Below, piece by piece: positions 18,183 to 26,667 of a DNA stretch of 64,000 nucleotides (positions are counted from its first letter, which is position 1; each line of letters opens with the position of its first letter). Below the pieces are notes generated by a model. That model was not told the origin of the DNA, ran no database searches, and saw only the letters and a list, made by a program, of their open reading frames with translations. The stretch comes from Solibacillus sp. FSL H8-0538. Lineage in GTDB: Bacteria > Bacillota > Bacilli > Bacillales_A > Planococcaceae. Position numbers and translations under genes: made by a program. The stretch is from positions 1,913,001 to 1,977,000 of the forward strand of contig NZ_JBBOPI010000001.1 of the NCBI RefSeq assembly GCF_038003525.1, in the 5' to 3' direction.

Positions 18183-18731
18183 ATGTTAAAGCATCGGGAA
18201 CTTCATGACACACCAGAATTATTTGAATTATTAAGTCACCCTTCCGTTTTTCCGTACGTCCGACAAAAAGCGACATCTGCTGATGAATACTTATTTATGA
18301 CGAAGCAACTAATTGAAGAGGAACAAAACGGCACTGCTGTTTCTCGTACAATTATAGATGAATGGTGTCAACCAATTGGTACAATTAGCATTTTCGATGT
18401 CCAAGATGGTGCGGGATTCCTCGGTACTTGGATTGGAAAACCTTTTCAAGGTATGGGCTATAATCAAAAAGCCAAATATGCATTTTTATCTGAATTGTTT
18501 TTTGAACTTGATTTCCACACTGTCTTCCTCCGTATTCGCAAGGAAAATGAGCGTTCCAAAGCTGCAGCTGCAAAGCTTCCATATGTAGTTGACGCGGAGC
18601 AATCACATCCTGCGCTTTATGGGGAAATTAATCAAGGGGAATTCAATTATCATTTATTTAAAATTACAAAAGACTTGTTCTACTTAACGACGGCATATCA
18701 CCGCGAAGAGGAAGAAGAGCAAGCAATGTAA
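18183..18731 (+). CDS. GNAT family N-acetyltransferase
   Basis: A 182-residue protein of the RimJ/RimL type. It should transfer an acetyl group from acetyl-CoA to an amino group on a small molecule or protein. The acetyl-CoA region is seen as GTWIGKPFQGMGYNQKAK, followed by FFELDFHTVFLRIRKENERSKAAAAKL. The N-terminal LKHRELHDTPELFELLSHP is usual for the group. The ribosome site AAGGAGG stands 8 bases before the ATG. It is monocistronic with a very strong hairpin about 240 bases downstream. The substrate is unknown. Confidence 0.85.
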   Translation: MLKHRELHDTPELFELLSHPSVFPYVRQKATSADEYLFMTKQLIEEEQNGTAVSRTIIDEWCQPIGTISIFDVQDGAGFLGTWIGKPFQGMGYNQKAKYAFLSELFFELDFHTVFLRIRKENERSKAAAAKLPYVVDAEQSHPALYGEINQGEFNYHLFKITKDLFYLTTAYHREEEEEQAM

Positions 18732-18971
18732 AATGTAACACGCATTCCCGCCCGTTCACCCCAGATTGTCAATGCTACGTTTTTGTTGCATTGACAAAAT
18801 GACCAATATCATGTTGGCCTCAAGCTTCTAGAGAGCCCGAAAGTGTCTTTTCAACTTTCACCCGCAGGATTTTGCAACCGTTGGATGACTCAAATTGATT
18901 GAAATCCGATCTTGAGGGTGTGGCGTGAATGCATGGACACAGCCAATATTTTAGCTGTCCTACCCCAAAAT
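18732..18971. other. Gene-free stretch with local hairpins
   Basis: No gene is seen. GTCAATGC and GCATTGAC flank a short loop near 18768-18795. CCTCAAG near 18819 is complementary to CTTGAGG near 18911. These could be part of the untranslated tail of the upstream gene; no known RNA family is recognised. Confidence 0.35.
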
Positions 18972-19032
18972 GAAACACCATTCCTTATGCATTAGGCAAT
19001 ATTACCTGATGCATAAGGAATGGTGTTTCTTT
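18972..19032. terminator. Strong bidirectional hairpin, 21-bp perfect arms
   Basis: Bases 18972-18992 are perfectly complementary to 19009-19029, with T-rich sequence after the right arm. It separates the plus-strand acetyltransferase from the minus-strand murG and probably terminates both. Confidence 0.75.
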
Positions 19033-19049
19033 CTATTTGTACAGGGAAT

Positions 19050-19212
19050 TGTATAATTTCACCTTGTGGATATATTTTACAAAAGTAAATGTAACGTCTA
19101 GTGAAAAGCGCCAACCGCCAACCCTTCAAGGTACGGTCCGTCCTCGGGGAAAAGCAAAGAGCGCCTTCACTTTGGACTATCCTGCGCTTGTAAGGGCTAA
19201 ACAAGGGCTTTA
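19050..19212. repeat. Dispersed palindromic repeat, uninterrupted copy (R1)
   Basis: A roughly 163-base unit. Its core starts with AAAGCGCC (19105-19112) and ends with GGGCTAAACAAGGGCTTT (19194-19211). The flanking part, with GTGGATA and GTAAATGTAACGTCTAG, matches 34357-34426, and the inner right part matches 36333-36404. The second copy is therefore split by the insertion sequence at 34.5-36.3 kb. An open frame across it is not a gene. Confidence 0.75.
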
Positions 19213-19297
19213 CACATTTGTTGTTAAGGGCATTTCTTTTAAGTTTTCACCGCAATAAAATGAGATTACGAAGCCAACGCATCATACCGTATAGTTG

Positions 19298-20377
19298 TTA
19301 TTTTTCGTACTGTGTAATTAGTGCGACCATCTCATGTGGTGTTTTTGGACGTTCTGCATCAATCATCGAATCAACTATAGTCTCAGAATTTGATGCTAAT
19401 TCATCCAGCGCCCCCATGAACGAAGCCTGATTTAATTGTTCTTCTTCTAATACGTGTGCAAAGCCTTGCTTTTTGAACAAGTTCGCATTTAATATTTGAT
19501 CGCCCCGGCTCTTCGCAGCAGATAAAGGAATAAGTAGCATCGGCTTATGCAATGCTAAAAATTCGAAAATTGAGTTAGAGCCGGCACGGGACACAATCGT
19601 ATCCGCTGCATGCAGTAAATCGGGTAATTCCGTTGTTACATAGTCAAACTGCTTATAACCAGTCAATCCCTGTAAACTCTCGTCAAGATTCCCTTTACCG
19701 CATAAATGAATGATTTGGTACGTCTTAAGTAGCTGTGGTAAATTACTACGAAGTGCGTCATTTAACACAACTGATCCTAAGCTTCCACCCATAACAAGTA
19801 ATACCGGTTTATAACTCGTAAATCCGCAAAGGGCTAAACCCTTCACTCGATCTCCTTCTAACAGCTGCTGACGAATAATTGAACCTGTGCACGTTGCTTT
19901 ATCACTTGGTAAATGCTTCACCGTCTCCTTAAAAACTGTAAAAATATGGGACGCAAATGGTAATGCAAGTTTATTGGCAAGTCCCGGTGTTACATCCGAC
20001 TCATGTACAACCACTGGGACACTCGCAAGTTTAGCAGCAATAACGACAGGAACAGACACAAATCCACCTTTAGAGAAGATTACAGTTGGTTTTACCTTAC
20101 GAATAACTGCTAGCGCCTGGCCTATTCCAGCAAGCACACGAAACGGATCCGTAAAATTTTTCATTGAGAAATAGCGGCGAAGTTTCCCGCTTGAAATGCT
20201 ATGATACGGCACATCAGGGAATGCGTTGCCGATTAGTTCTTTTTCAATTCCTAAATGTGAGCCAATATAATGAACCTTATAGCCTGCTTCGATTAAAGAC
20301 GGGATGATTGCTTCATTTAATGAAACATGACCAGCCGTGCCCCCACCTGTTAAAATAATTGTTTTGTCTTTCTCCAT
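19298..20377 (-). CDS. murG: UDP-GlcNAc:undecaprenyl-PP-MurNAc-pentapeptide GlcNAc transferase
   Basis: MurG makes lipid II from lipid I at the inner face of the membrane. The 359 residues include the G loop ILTGGGTAGHVSLNEAIIP near the N-terminus, the KPTVIFSKGGFVSVP segment, LLVMGGSLGS in the second Rossmann domain, and SRAGSNSIFEFLALHKPMLLIPL for UDP-GlcNAc binding. The start at 20377 is chosen because AGGAG stands 8 bases upstream; a GTG at 20395 lies before the ribosome site. It stands alone, outside any division or cell-wall gene cluster. Confidence 0.94.
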   Translation of the reverse strand: MEKDKTIILTGGGTAGHVSLNEAIIPSLIEAGYKVHYIGSHLGIEKELIGNAFPDVPYHSISSGKLRRYFSMKNFTDPFRVLAGIGQALAVIRKVKPTVIFSKGGFVSVPVVIAAKLASVPVVVHESDVTPGLANKLALPFASHIFTVFKETVKHLPSDKATCTGSIIRQQLLEGDRVKGLALCGFTSYKPVLLVMGGSLGSVVLNDALRSNLPQLLKTYQIIHLCGKGNLDESLQGLTGYKQFDYVTTELPDLLHAADTIVSRAGSNSIFEFLALHKPMLLIPLSAAKSRGDQILNANLFKKQGFAHVLEEEQLNQASFMGALDELASNSETIVDSMIDAERPKTPHEMVALITQYEK

Positions 20378-20506
20378 CTTGTTATCTCCTAACACAGTCT
20401 TTTCTCACTTGTTACTACTGTATGCACTGTATTTTCTATCCATGCAAATCTTTTTTTGTTAGTATGATATACTACGTTCATACTCTAACTAAAGGAAGAC
20501 CATACC

Positions 20507-21850
20507 ATGTACGAAACATCAAATTTGAAACAAAAATACAAACTACTGCTAACGATCATACTTCCGTTATTAATTACGCAAGTAGCCGTTTACTTAATCT
20601 CATTTTTCGATATTTTAATGGCGAGTAATTACGGGACAGCAGATCTTGCCGGCGTATCGATCGGCTCTTCCATCTGGATGCCGGTATATACGGGACTGTC
20701 CGGAATTTTACTATCCATAACGCCCATTGTAGCACAATATGTTGGTGCAAAAAAATCATTTCATGCGAAAAAAGCTGTTCAGCAAGGGGCTTATGTCGCC
20801 ATTGTCCTTGCTATTCTCATCTTTATTGGGATTCTACTGGCGATTGAGCCGTTATTATCGCTCATGTCACTAGAAACCGAAGTACACCGAATTGCAAAAG
20901 GTTATATTATCGCATTATGCTTCGGGTTAATTCCCCTATTTTTATATCAGGTACTTCGCTGCTTTGTTGATGCACTTGGAAAAACACGCGTGACGATGTT
21001 TATAACCCTACTGACCACACCGGTAAACATCATCTTAAACTGGATTTTCATTTACGGGAAATTCGGTGTTCCGGCGCTTGGCGGAGTTGGTGCAGGGGTT
21101 GCTTCTGCGATTACATACTGGATTATTTTCTTTATTGCATTAGCCGTTGTCGCAAAGCGCACGCCGTTTAAAGAGTTTGCACTATTAAGTAACTGGCCAA
21201 CAATTGATTTTTCTGAGTGGAAAGAAATTTTACGTATTGGTGTGCCTATCGGTATTGCAATTTTTGCTGAAACGAGTATTTTCGCGGCTGTGACGATGAT
21301 GATGAGTAACTATTCAACCGCGGTAATCGGAGCCCATCAAATTGCCCTAAACTTTACTTCCCTACTTTATATGGTGCCGCTCTCAGTTGCAATGGGCGCA
21401 ACCATTCTAGTCGGCTACGAGGTCGGAGCTGGTCGCCTGTTAGATGCAAAGCGCTACAGCTATTTATGTGTCGGGACAACGATTATTTTTAGCTTCATGT
21501 CAGCGACTGTGTTATTTTTTTGCCGTGAATGGATTGTCAGTATTTACACGTCAGATCCGCTAGTTATAGAAATGGCCACACAGTTTTTAGTATTTGCGGC
21601 AATCTTCCAACTATCGGATTCTATCCAAGCACCTGTCCAAGGGGCACTGCGCGGCTATAAGGATGTAACAGTTACGTTTATTATGGCCATCATTAGCTAC
21701 TGGATTATCGGTTTACCCGTAGGTTATGTACTTGCTACATGGACAGAGTTTGGTCCATTCGGCTACTGGATTGGTCTCATTGCAGGTTTAACAGCAGGTG
21801 CCATTACGTTATCAATCCGATTAAAAAGGATTCAACGAAAAACGGCATAA
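20507..21850 (+). CDS. MATE family multidrug/metabolite exporter
   Basis: A 447-residue membrane protein with about 12 hydrophobic spans, the normal size for MatE transporters. It contains typical segments such as ILMASNYGTADLAGVSIGSSIWMPV in the first half and VIGAHQIALNFTSLLYMVPLSVAMGATILVG in the second. It would export drugs or metabolites in exchange for Na+ or H+. The ribosome site AAAGGAAG precedes the ATG. It is transcribed divergently from murG across about 130 bases and ends at a strong terminator shared with gerC. No regulator is adjacent. Confidence 0.93.
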   Translation: MYETSNLKQKYKLLLTIILPLLITQVAVYLISFFDILMASNYGTADLAGVSIGSSIWMPVYTGLSGILLSITPIVAQYVGAKKSFHAKKAVQQGAYVAIVLAILIFIGILLAIEPLLSLMSLETEVHRIAKGYIIALCFGLIPLFLYQVLRCFVDALGKTRVTMFITLLTTPVNIILNWIFIYGKFGVPALGGVGAGVASAITYWIIFFIALAVVAKRTPFKEFALLSNWPTIDFSEWKEILRIGVPIGIAIFAETSIFAAVTMMMSNYSTAVIGAHQIALNFTSLLYMVPLSVAMGATILVGYEVGAGRLLDAKRYSYLCVGTTIIFSFMSATVLFFCREWIVSIYTSDPLVIEMATQFLVFAAIFQLSDSIQAPVQGALRGYKDVTVTFIMAIISYWIIGLPVGYVLATWTEFGPFGYWIGLIAGLTAGAITLSIRLKRIQRKTA

Positions 21851-21860
21851 CATTAGGAAG

Positions 21861-21905
21861 AAAAGGCGCTCTCTAAAATAGAACTAGTTAGAGAGTGCCT
21901 CTTTT
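21861..21905. terminator. Bidirectional terminator between the MATE gene and gerC
   Basis: AGGCGCTCTCTAA (21864-21876) and TTAGAGAGTGCCT (21888-21900) pair with one wobble and are followed by CTTTT. The genes converge here. Confidence 0.85.
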
Positions 21906-22962
21906 AATATAAAATACCTGTTTCGACAACGTTCAGCTTTATTTCAGTTGTAATGTTCATCGTTGAAAATTTTTCATGCCAATTTTCCTCATAATACTTA
22001 GTATGGTAGGCGCGTGTAATTTGACCGAGCCCAATCGCATCACACTTTGCATCTTGTAATTTTTTTATAACTGCCTCCATATCCTTAGTTATTTGCTCCG
22101 TTAAAAATTGGTCGATCTTATCTCGTTTTTTCTTGCTCTTCAAATTATCCTGTGGAAATTCAACAATGGCTACATCTATCTTGTTCATTATGTTAATCTG
22201 ATCAGAAATATCTAAATTTCGCTTTGTTTCGACAATTCTAATTGACAAAGGATGGCCTTCGTATATATAAGACAAACGTGCTACTTGGCCAATTGATTCA
22301 TTTAATATATTTAAAAGAATCGACTGTTGCGGATTTAATGTTTCTCCGCTAAATGAGCGCCCTGAAAAAAGTGCGACTCCCTCTCCGACTGGACGCCCTA
22401 GCTCCTCATCCATTTTTAAATACGGCAACACTAAGTCCTTTGCTGTCTCAAATAGGATAGTACTAGCCGTTTGCATCGTATAGGGAACCACAAAAGAAGC
22501 CTCCTCGAAACTTTTGATTAAGCGTTGGTAATATGCACCGGATTCACTCTTCCACTGCTGACTAAGGTCGAAGAATGGCTTCACATCACCCGAAACAACT
22601 ACAAGCTTGGCCGTAATCGGACTACTGGGATCGCGAAAATATATATCGAGATAGTCATAAAAATCACCTGAAGAAGCTGTTTTTTCTGAAATTAACAACG
22701 TCGATAACATAGACAAATCAAGGACTTGTTCCACTTTTAGTTCTGCTTCACTACGAACTTCACGAGGGGATGCTCCTTTGCCTGTGATGACAACTGTGTT
22801 CATTTCTGTTCCTATTGATTCTGGATAGGCATAGTAGCCTGTTATGTCGCCTATTTCCCCTTCAATTCCGGCAAGTGAAACGACTGATAAATTTTTATAT
22901 AAACGTTCATCCCAACATCCTCCGAGTAAAAGAGCAACAACGATTATTTTGATGAATCGAAT
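21904..22962 (-). CDS. gerC: Ger(x)C family spore germination lipoprotein, apparent ATT start
   Basis: The C subunit of a GerA-type nutrient germinant receptor, placed on the outer face of the spore inner membrane. The first ATG is at 22803, but the frame runs 53 codons further upstream without a stop. It encodes a lipoprotein signal, FIKIIVVALLLGGCWDE, with the invariant GGCWDE lipobox of the family. There is no ATG, GTG or TTG between the upstream stop (22981-22983) and this signal. ATT at 22962 lies 6 bases after GAGGGGGAG and gives IRFIKIIVVALLLGGC as N-terminus. The resulting 352 residues fit the family. The gene overlaps gerB by 19 bases. The C-terminal domain ends VVETGILY. Confidence 0.85.
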   Translation of the reverse strand: MRFIKIIVVALLLGGCWDERLYKNLSVVSLAGIEGEIGDITGYYAYPESIGTEMNTVVITGKGASPREVRSEAELKVEQVLDLSMLSTLLISEKTASSGDFYDYLDIYFRDPSSPITAKLVVVSGDVKPFFDLSQQWKSESGAYYQRLIKSFEEASFVVPYTMQTASTILFETAKDLVLPYLKMDEELGRPVGEGVALFSGRSFSGETLNPQQSILLNILNESIGQVARLSYIYEGHPLSIRIVETKRNLDISDQINIMNKIDVAIVEFPQDNLKSKKKRDKIDQFLTEQITKDMEAVIKKLQDAKCDAIGLGQITRAYHTKYYEENWHEKFSTMNITTEIKLNVVETGILY

Positions 22963-23984
22963 TGTGATCTCCCCCTCAGTTTATTGACGCTAATAATAAT
23001 GATAGGCAACACAATTGCAAACACCAAATTTATATACAATAAAGAATGCTTAAATATCTGTTGCATTGTAATATTAACGAAAAAACACGCCGAAATACCC
23101 ATAACGGTGAAAAATACGAGCTGCTGAAACTTCTCATATTTGCGCTTTTGTTGAAAATAAACAAGTCGAATCACAAGTACATGATTCACTATCCCAATAA
23201 TCGTCCATGATACCCAAATATAAATGAAGAAAATATCGAGCCGTTTTACAAAAGTTACTTCCTGTGAATTTAAGATGTATAAAATTGGCTCAGAAATGAT
23301 ATTAATCTCTTCAATTGCAAAATACATAATTGTAAATAATAGCGATACCATATAAAAAGCCGTGAGAAAAGACGCATATATTAACAAAATTCTGCGATTT
23401 ATTGTCTCGCTTTGCATCACATATTTTCGGAGTATTAAATAAACCTCGACTCCACTAAAGGCATTCGTCGAAAATAGAATCCCCTTAATCCATCGATCAA
23501 CTGGCTCTTGCATTAACGGAAACAAATTGGTCACCTCTAAATCCGGAATGGACAAGAATAGAAAAAGAAAAAATATAACAAGCATCGGTATCATAACCAC
23601 ACCAATGTTAACAGCCGTCTCCGCTCTGCTCACGCTTGCATAGTAACAAACAGACAATAACAAAAAAACGAGCACGGCATTTGGTGTATTCGGAAACACC
23701 CACGACGACAGTATATACAAAGTATTGACGACAAACGCATGAAGATAATAAAACCAGTACAAAATGTAAAGAAACCGAGTAACAGGGTTTAATATAAAAT
23801 ATTGATAAGTACGTTCAAAAAACAATAATAGTAGATAAAATACTAAAGCCGTGATAAGAAATTGTAACGTTGAATCACGTTTCCCATTTTCAATGACTAA
23901 GTTTTGAAATGATACATAAACAAAGGCCGTTTGCATAATAAACATTAGCAAAAAAAACTGCACACGTGTAAGTTTAATCGTCAT
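22944..23984 (-). CDS. gerB: GerB family spore germination permease
   Basis: The B subunit of the germinant receptor (346 residues, about 10 hydrophobic spans, APC-superfamily fold). It is thought to bind the nutrient germinant in the spore inner membrane. Characteristic pieces include the N-terminal LTRVQFFLLMFIMQTAFVYV, the PDLEVTNLFPLMQEPVDRWIKGILFS loop and FSGVEVYLILRKYV. It overlaps gerA by 4 bases (ATGA) and gerC by 19 bases, so the three subunits should be made in step. The germinant cannot be inferred from sequence. Confidence 0.93.
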   Translation of the reverse strand: MTIKLTRVQFFLLMFIMQTAFVYVSFQNLVIENGKRDSTLQFLITALVFYLLLLFFERTYQYFILNPVTRFLYILYWFYYLHAFVVNTLYILSSWVFPNTPNAVLVFLLLSVCYYASVSRAETAVNIGVVMIPMLVIFFLFLFLSIPDLEVTNLFPLMQEPVDRWIKGILFSTNAFSGVEVYLILRKYVMQSETINRRILLIYASFLTAFYMVSLLFTIMYFAIEEINIISEPILYILNSQEVTFVKRLDIFFIYIWVSWTIIGIVNHVLVIRLVYFQQKRKYEKFQQLVFFTVMGISACFFVNITMQQIFKHSLLYINLVFAIVLPIIIISVNKLRGRSQFDSSK

Positions 23985-25414
23985 TTCTTCTCACCCTCTT
24001 TGGGAGAAAAGCTTGTCGCTTGCTTTTTCGCCTTATAATACGGCTCACGAAGTATCACTTTAAAAATCTCTTTTGGTTGGAAAGGAATAAATGGCGTAAA
24101 ATATGGCTGTTTGAGTGAACTTAAATTAAATAAATGAATAACCAATAAAAGCGTCCCAATCACAATGCCAAAAAAACCAAAGAGTGACGCCAATACCATA
24201 AACGGAAATCGTAATAGTCTTATTGTAGTATTGAGCTCCATAGAAGGCACAACGAAACTTGAAATTGCTGTAAAAGCTACAACAATAACCATCATATTGG
24301 ATACGAGTCCTGCACTCACAATGGCGTTCCCAATAACTAAACCACCGACAATACCAATCGTCTGCCCTACAGCTTTTGGTAAGCGAATACTCGCCTCTCG
24401 AATGAGCTCAATCGTAATTTCAAGAATCATTGCTTCAATAAGCGGATGATATGGAATTTGATTGACATCAATTTTTATTTTATTGGCCAGCTCAAGTGGC
24501 AAAATTTCAAAGTTAAAGCTGACGACTGCAATATAAAATGCAGGTAGGAAAACTGCTGAGATAAAACTTAAAACCCGCACAATACGATAAAACGAACCGA
24601 CTAAAGTTCGTGAATTATAGTCATCCGGTGATTGGTAAAATGTAAAGAAGTTTATTGGGCCAATAAGTGCAGTAGGGGAAACATCGGTCATGACCGCAAT
24701 TTTCCCCTCAAGAATATTTGCTACAACTCTGTCCGGTCTTTCCGTATTCAGTAGCTGAGGGAATGGTGACCACACATTATCATCCAAATAATCATTAAGC
24801 TGCCCCACGCTATAAAACATATCTAAGTCAATGGAATTTAAACGTTCCTCTATTGTTTGGAGCGCTTCCTTATCAACAACATCCTCCATATAAAGATAAT
24901 ACGCTAAACTATTTGTTTCCTTGCCAATTGTCAATTTTTTGACGATGAGCTTATTGTTTTTTATCCGTTTTCGAATGAGCGATACGTTGGAATCAAAATT
25001 TTCTACAAGCCCTTCGTGTGAACCACGCAGAACAGACTCATTTTCCGGTTCGTCAGGTGTTCGGTGGACAAATTCTGGACTATTCATTCGAATCATTTCG
25101 TTTTGACTTGTTATATAGATTATCGTTTCACCATTGCATACATATTCGATGAACTTGTTTTTTACATATGGCTCAGTCGTTATTGTCAAAGACTCTTCTG
25201 TTTTTTTTGCTTCTGTTTTTTTGGAATGCCTCATTAAATATAAATAGCGCTCCACTTCACTCTTTTTTACAAGCGTAGAATAGAAGCATAATATCGCCTG
25301 TTCATCCTTACTCCAAGCAATTTCCTTTACAACAAAATCTTCTGATTGGAGGAATTGTTGTTGAATTTCTTGCACTTTTTGTTGAATTTCTTGATTTTGA
25401 TCTTGTTGTTTCAT
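23981..25414 (-). CDS. gerA: GerA family spore germination protein
   Basis: The A subunit of a nutrient germinant receptor (477 residues). A soluble N-terminal half carries DFDSNVSLIRKRI-like and TIEERLNSID segments. The membrane half has about 5 spans and the conserved EGKIAVMTDVSPTALIGP, SPDDYNSRTLVGSF, AILEITIELIREASIRLP-type and GIVGGLVIGNA motifs. Translation starts at ATG after GGGGGAGGGCT. A sigma-G-like promoter lies immediately upstream, which fits expression in the forespore late in sporulation. It is the first gene of gerA-gerB-gerC. Confidence 0.95.
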   Translation of the reverse strand: MKQQDQNQEIQQKVQEIQQQFLQSEDFVVKEIAWSKDEQAILCFYSTLVKKSEVERYLYLMRHSKKTEAKKTEESLTITTEPYVKNKFIEYVCNGETIIYITSQNEMIRMNSPEFVHRTPDEPENESVLRGSHEGLVENFDSNVSLIRKRIKNNKLIVKKLTIGKETNSLAYYLYMEDVVDKEALQTIEERLNSIDLDMFYSVGQLNDYLDDNVWSPFPQLLNTERPDRVVANILEGKIAVMTDVSPTALIGPINFFTFYQSPDDYNSRTLVGSFYRIVRVLSFISAVFLPAFYIAVVSFNFEILPLELANKIKIDVNQIPYHPLIEAMILEITIELIREASIRLPKAVGQTIGIVGGLVIGNAIVSAGLVSNMMVIVVAFTAISSFVVPSMELNTTIRLLRFPFMVLASLFGFFGIVIGTLLLVIHLFNLSSLKQPYFTPFIPFQPKEIFKVILREPYYKAKKQATSFSPKEGEKK

Positions 25415-25433
25415 AGCCCTCCCCCTTCAGATG

Positions 25434-25463
25434 AAGTATGGGCTTTGGAAAATGGTTTTATTC
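25434..25463 (-). promoter_or_regulatory. Sigma-G-like promoter of the germination operon
   Basis: On the minus strand GAATA (25463-25459) and CATACTT (25440-25434) are 18 bases apart, close to the forespore consensus (GMATA, N18, CATNNTA), and lie about 20 bases before gerA. Confidence 0.6.
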
Positions 25464-25493
25464 TTTTGGTGTTTAAACTAGTAGGAGCGGCGC

Positions 25494-25528
25494 AAAAAGA
25501 CCACTCTTCAAAAGAAGAGTGGTCTAAA
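25494..25528 (-). terminator. Terminator of the CAP-domain protein gene
   Basis: AGACCACTCTTC and GAAGAGTGGTCT pair around a 4-base loop and are followed by TTTTTG on the minus strand, directly after the stop at 25531. Confidence 0.9.
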
Positions 25529-25530
25529 TT

Positions 25531-26463
25531 TTATTGTTTAATAAATTGTTGTGTCCAGATGTTGCCTTCTTTTACATACCCAACGCCAATGTGAGTGAAG
25601 TTTTCATTTAAAATATTCGCACGGTGACCTTCTGAATTCATCCAAGCTGTTACAACTTCTTCAGCTGTACGTTGACCTTTCGCGATGTTTTCACCGGCTG
25701 CTTGATAGCTAATGCCAAGTGCTTTAAGGCGATCGAATGGGCTGCCGTAAGTTGGACTTGTATGAGAGAAGTAATTTTTATCTTTCATATCTTGTGATTT
25801 TTCACGCGCTGCCGCCATCAATGGTGTATAAGCCTGTAATGGTTGTAATCCAGCTTTCGCACGCTCCGCATTTGTTAACTCTACAACCGCTGCTTCAATT
25901 GCATCAATGTCAGTTGCAGTAGAAGCCGCTTTTTCTGTTGTATTCGTTGTTGAATTTGTAGTATTTTGAGAAGCATTTGAATTCGTATTTGCTTCAGGTG
26001 TTTTTGATTGCTCCGTAGTTGTTTGCGTTACTGGTGCTTTTTCCACCTCTGTATTGGTAGTTGGTTGCTCTGTAACTACTTGCTCTTTTGTTACCTCTTT
26101 TTGAGGAGTAGTTTTTTCTGCTGGAGTGGCAGTCTTTTTTTCTACTTTTATAGTTGTAGTTTTGCCTGGTTCTTTAGTAGACTTTTTATCTACTTTTGTA
26201 ATTGCCTTTTTTTCTAATGCTTTAATATCAAACCCCATTTTTTCTAATTCTTTTAAAATAGGATTCTGCTCTTTTTCCCATGTAATTAATTGTTGTAATT
26301 CATTATTGAATGCTATTGAATTATATTTATATGTCTTAATGGATTTAATTTGTTCCTCGAAGCGGTTACCCGTCTCTCCCTCAGTCGTTGTTGCAGCATT
26401 CGCTATAGGCGCTTGTGTTGCCAAAAGTACTATTGCACAAAATGTGATAAAGCTCTTTTTCAT
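25531..26463 (-). CDS. Secreted CAP-domain (SCP/YkwD-like) protein
   Basis: A 310-residue exported protein. Residues 1-23 form a Sec signal peptide ending ANA. Then comes a Lys/Glu-rich region and a long Thr/Asn/Glu-rich low-complexity linker (about 110-185). The C-terminal CAP domain spans about 190-310, with VELTNAERAKAGLQPL, YFSHTSPTYGSPFDRL, GENIAKGQRTAEEVVTAWMNSEGHRANIL and THIGVGYV. The four-residue His/Glu pocket typical of CAP proteins is present. Bacillus relatives are extracellular or spore-coat associated, but the activity is unknown. The ribosome site AAGGAGG is good and the gene is monocistronic, directly upstream of the germination operon. Confidence 0.9.
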   Translation of the reverse strand: MKKSFITFCAIVLLATQAPIANAATTTEGETGNRFEEQIKSIKTYKYNSIAFNNELQQLITWEKEQNPILKELEKMGFDIKALEKKAITKVDKKSTKEPGKTTTIKVEKKTATPAEKTTPQKEVTKEQVVTEQPTTNTEVEKAPVTQTTTEQSKTPEANTNSNASQNTTNSTTNTTEKAASTATDIDAIEAAVVELTNAERAKAGLQPLQAYTPLMAAAREKSQDMKDKNYFSHTSPTYGSPFDRLKALGISYQAAGENIAKGQRTAEEVVTAWMNSEGHRANILNENFTHIGVGYVKEGNIWTQQFIKQ

Positions 26464-26505
26464 TTTGTAGCCTCCTTTCGTGTCTCTATCATAAAATAGA
26501 ATTCC

Positions 26506-26558
26506 ACAAAAAAATGGCCTATAAATTGGTACTGTCTCCAGTGACCAATCTATAAGCC
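26506..26558 (-). terminator. Terminator downstream of the CobW GTPase gene
   Basis: GGCCTATAAATTGGT and ACCAATCTATAAGCC (26517-26558) pair with one bulge. Reading the minus strand, they are followed by TTTTTTT (26514-26508). Confidence 0.85.
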
Positions 26559-26667
26559 GTTATATAAGCGTTTTAGACTTCAAGATTCGTCCAACAATTG
26601 CTAATACATGCGAAATTTACATCTCAAAAGGTATTGACGAGTTGGATGCGTGCATGTTTTTACTCCA

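Noticed and set aside
18992-19258. Open frames on both strands across the palindromic repeat R1
   Set aside because: They reflect the symmetry of the repeat, not genes.
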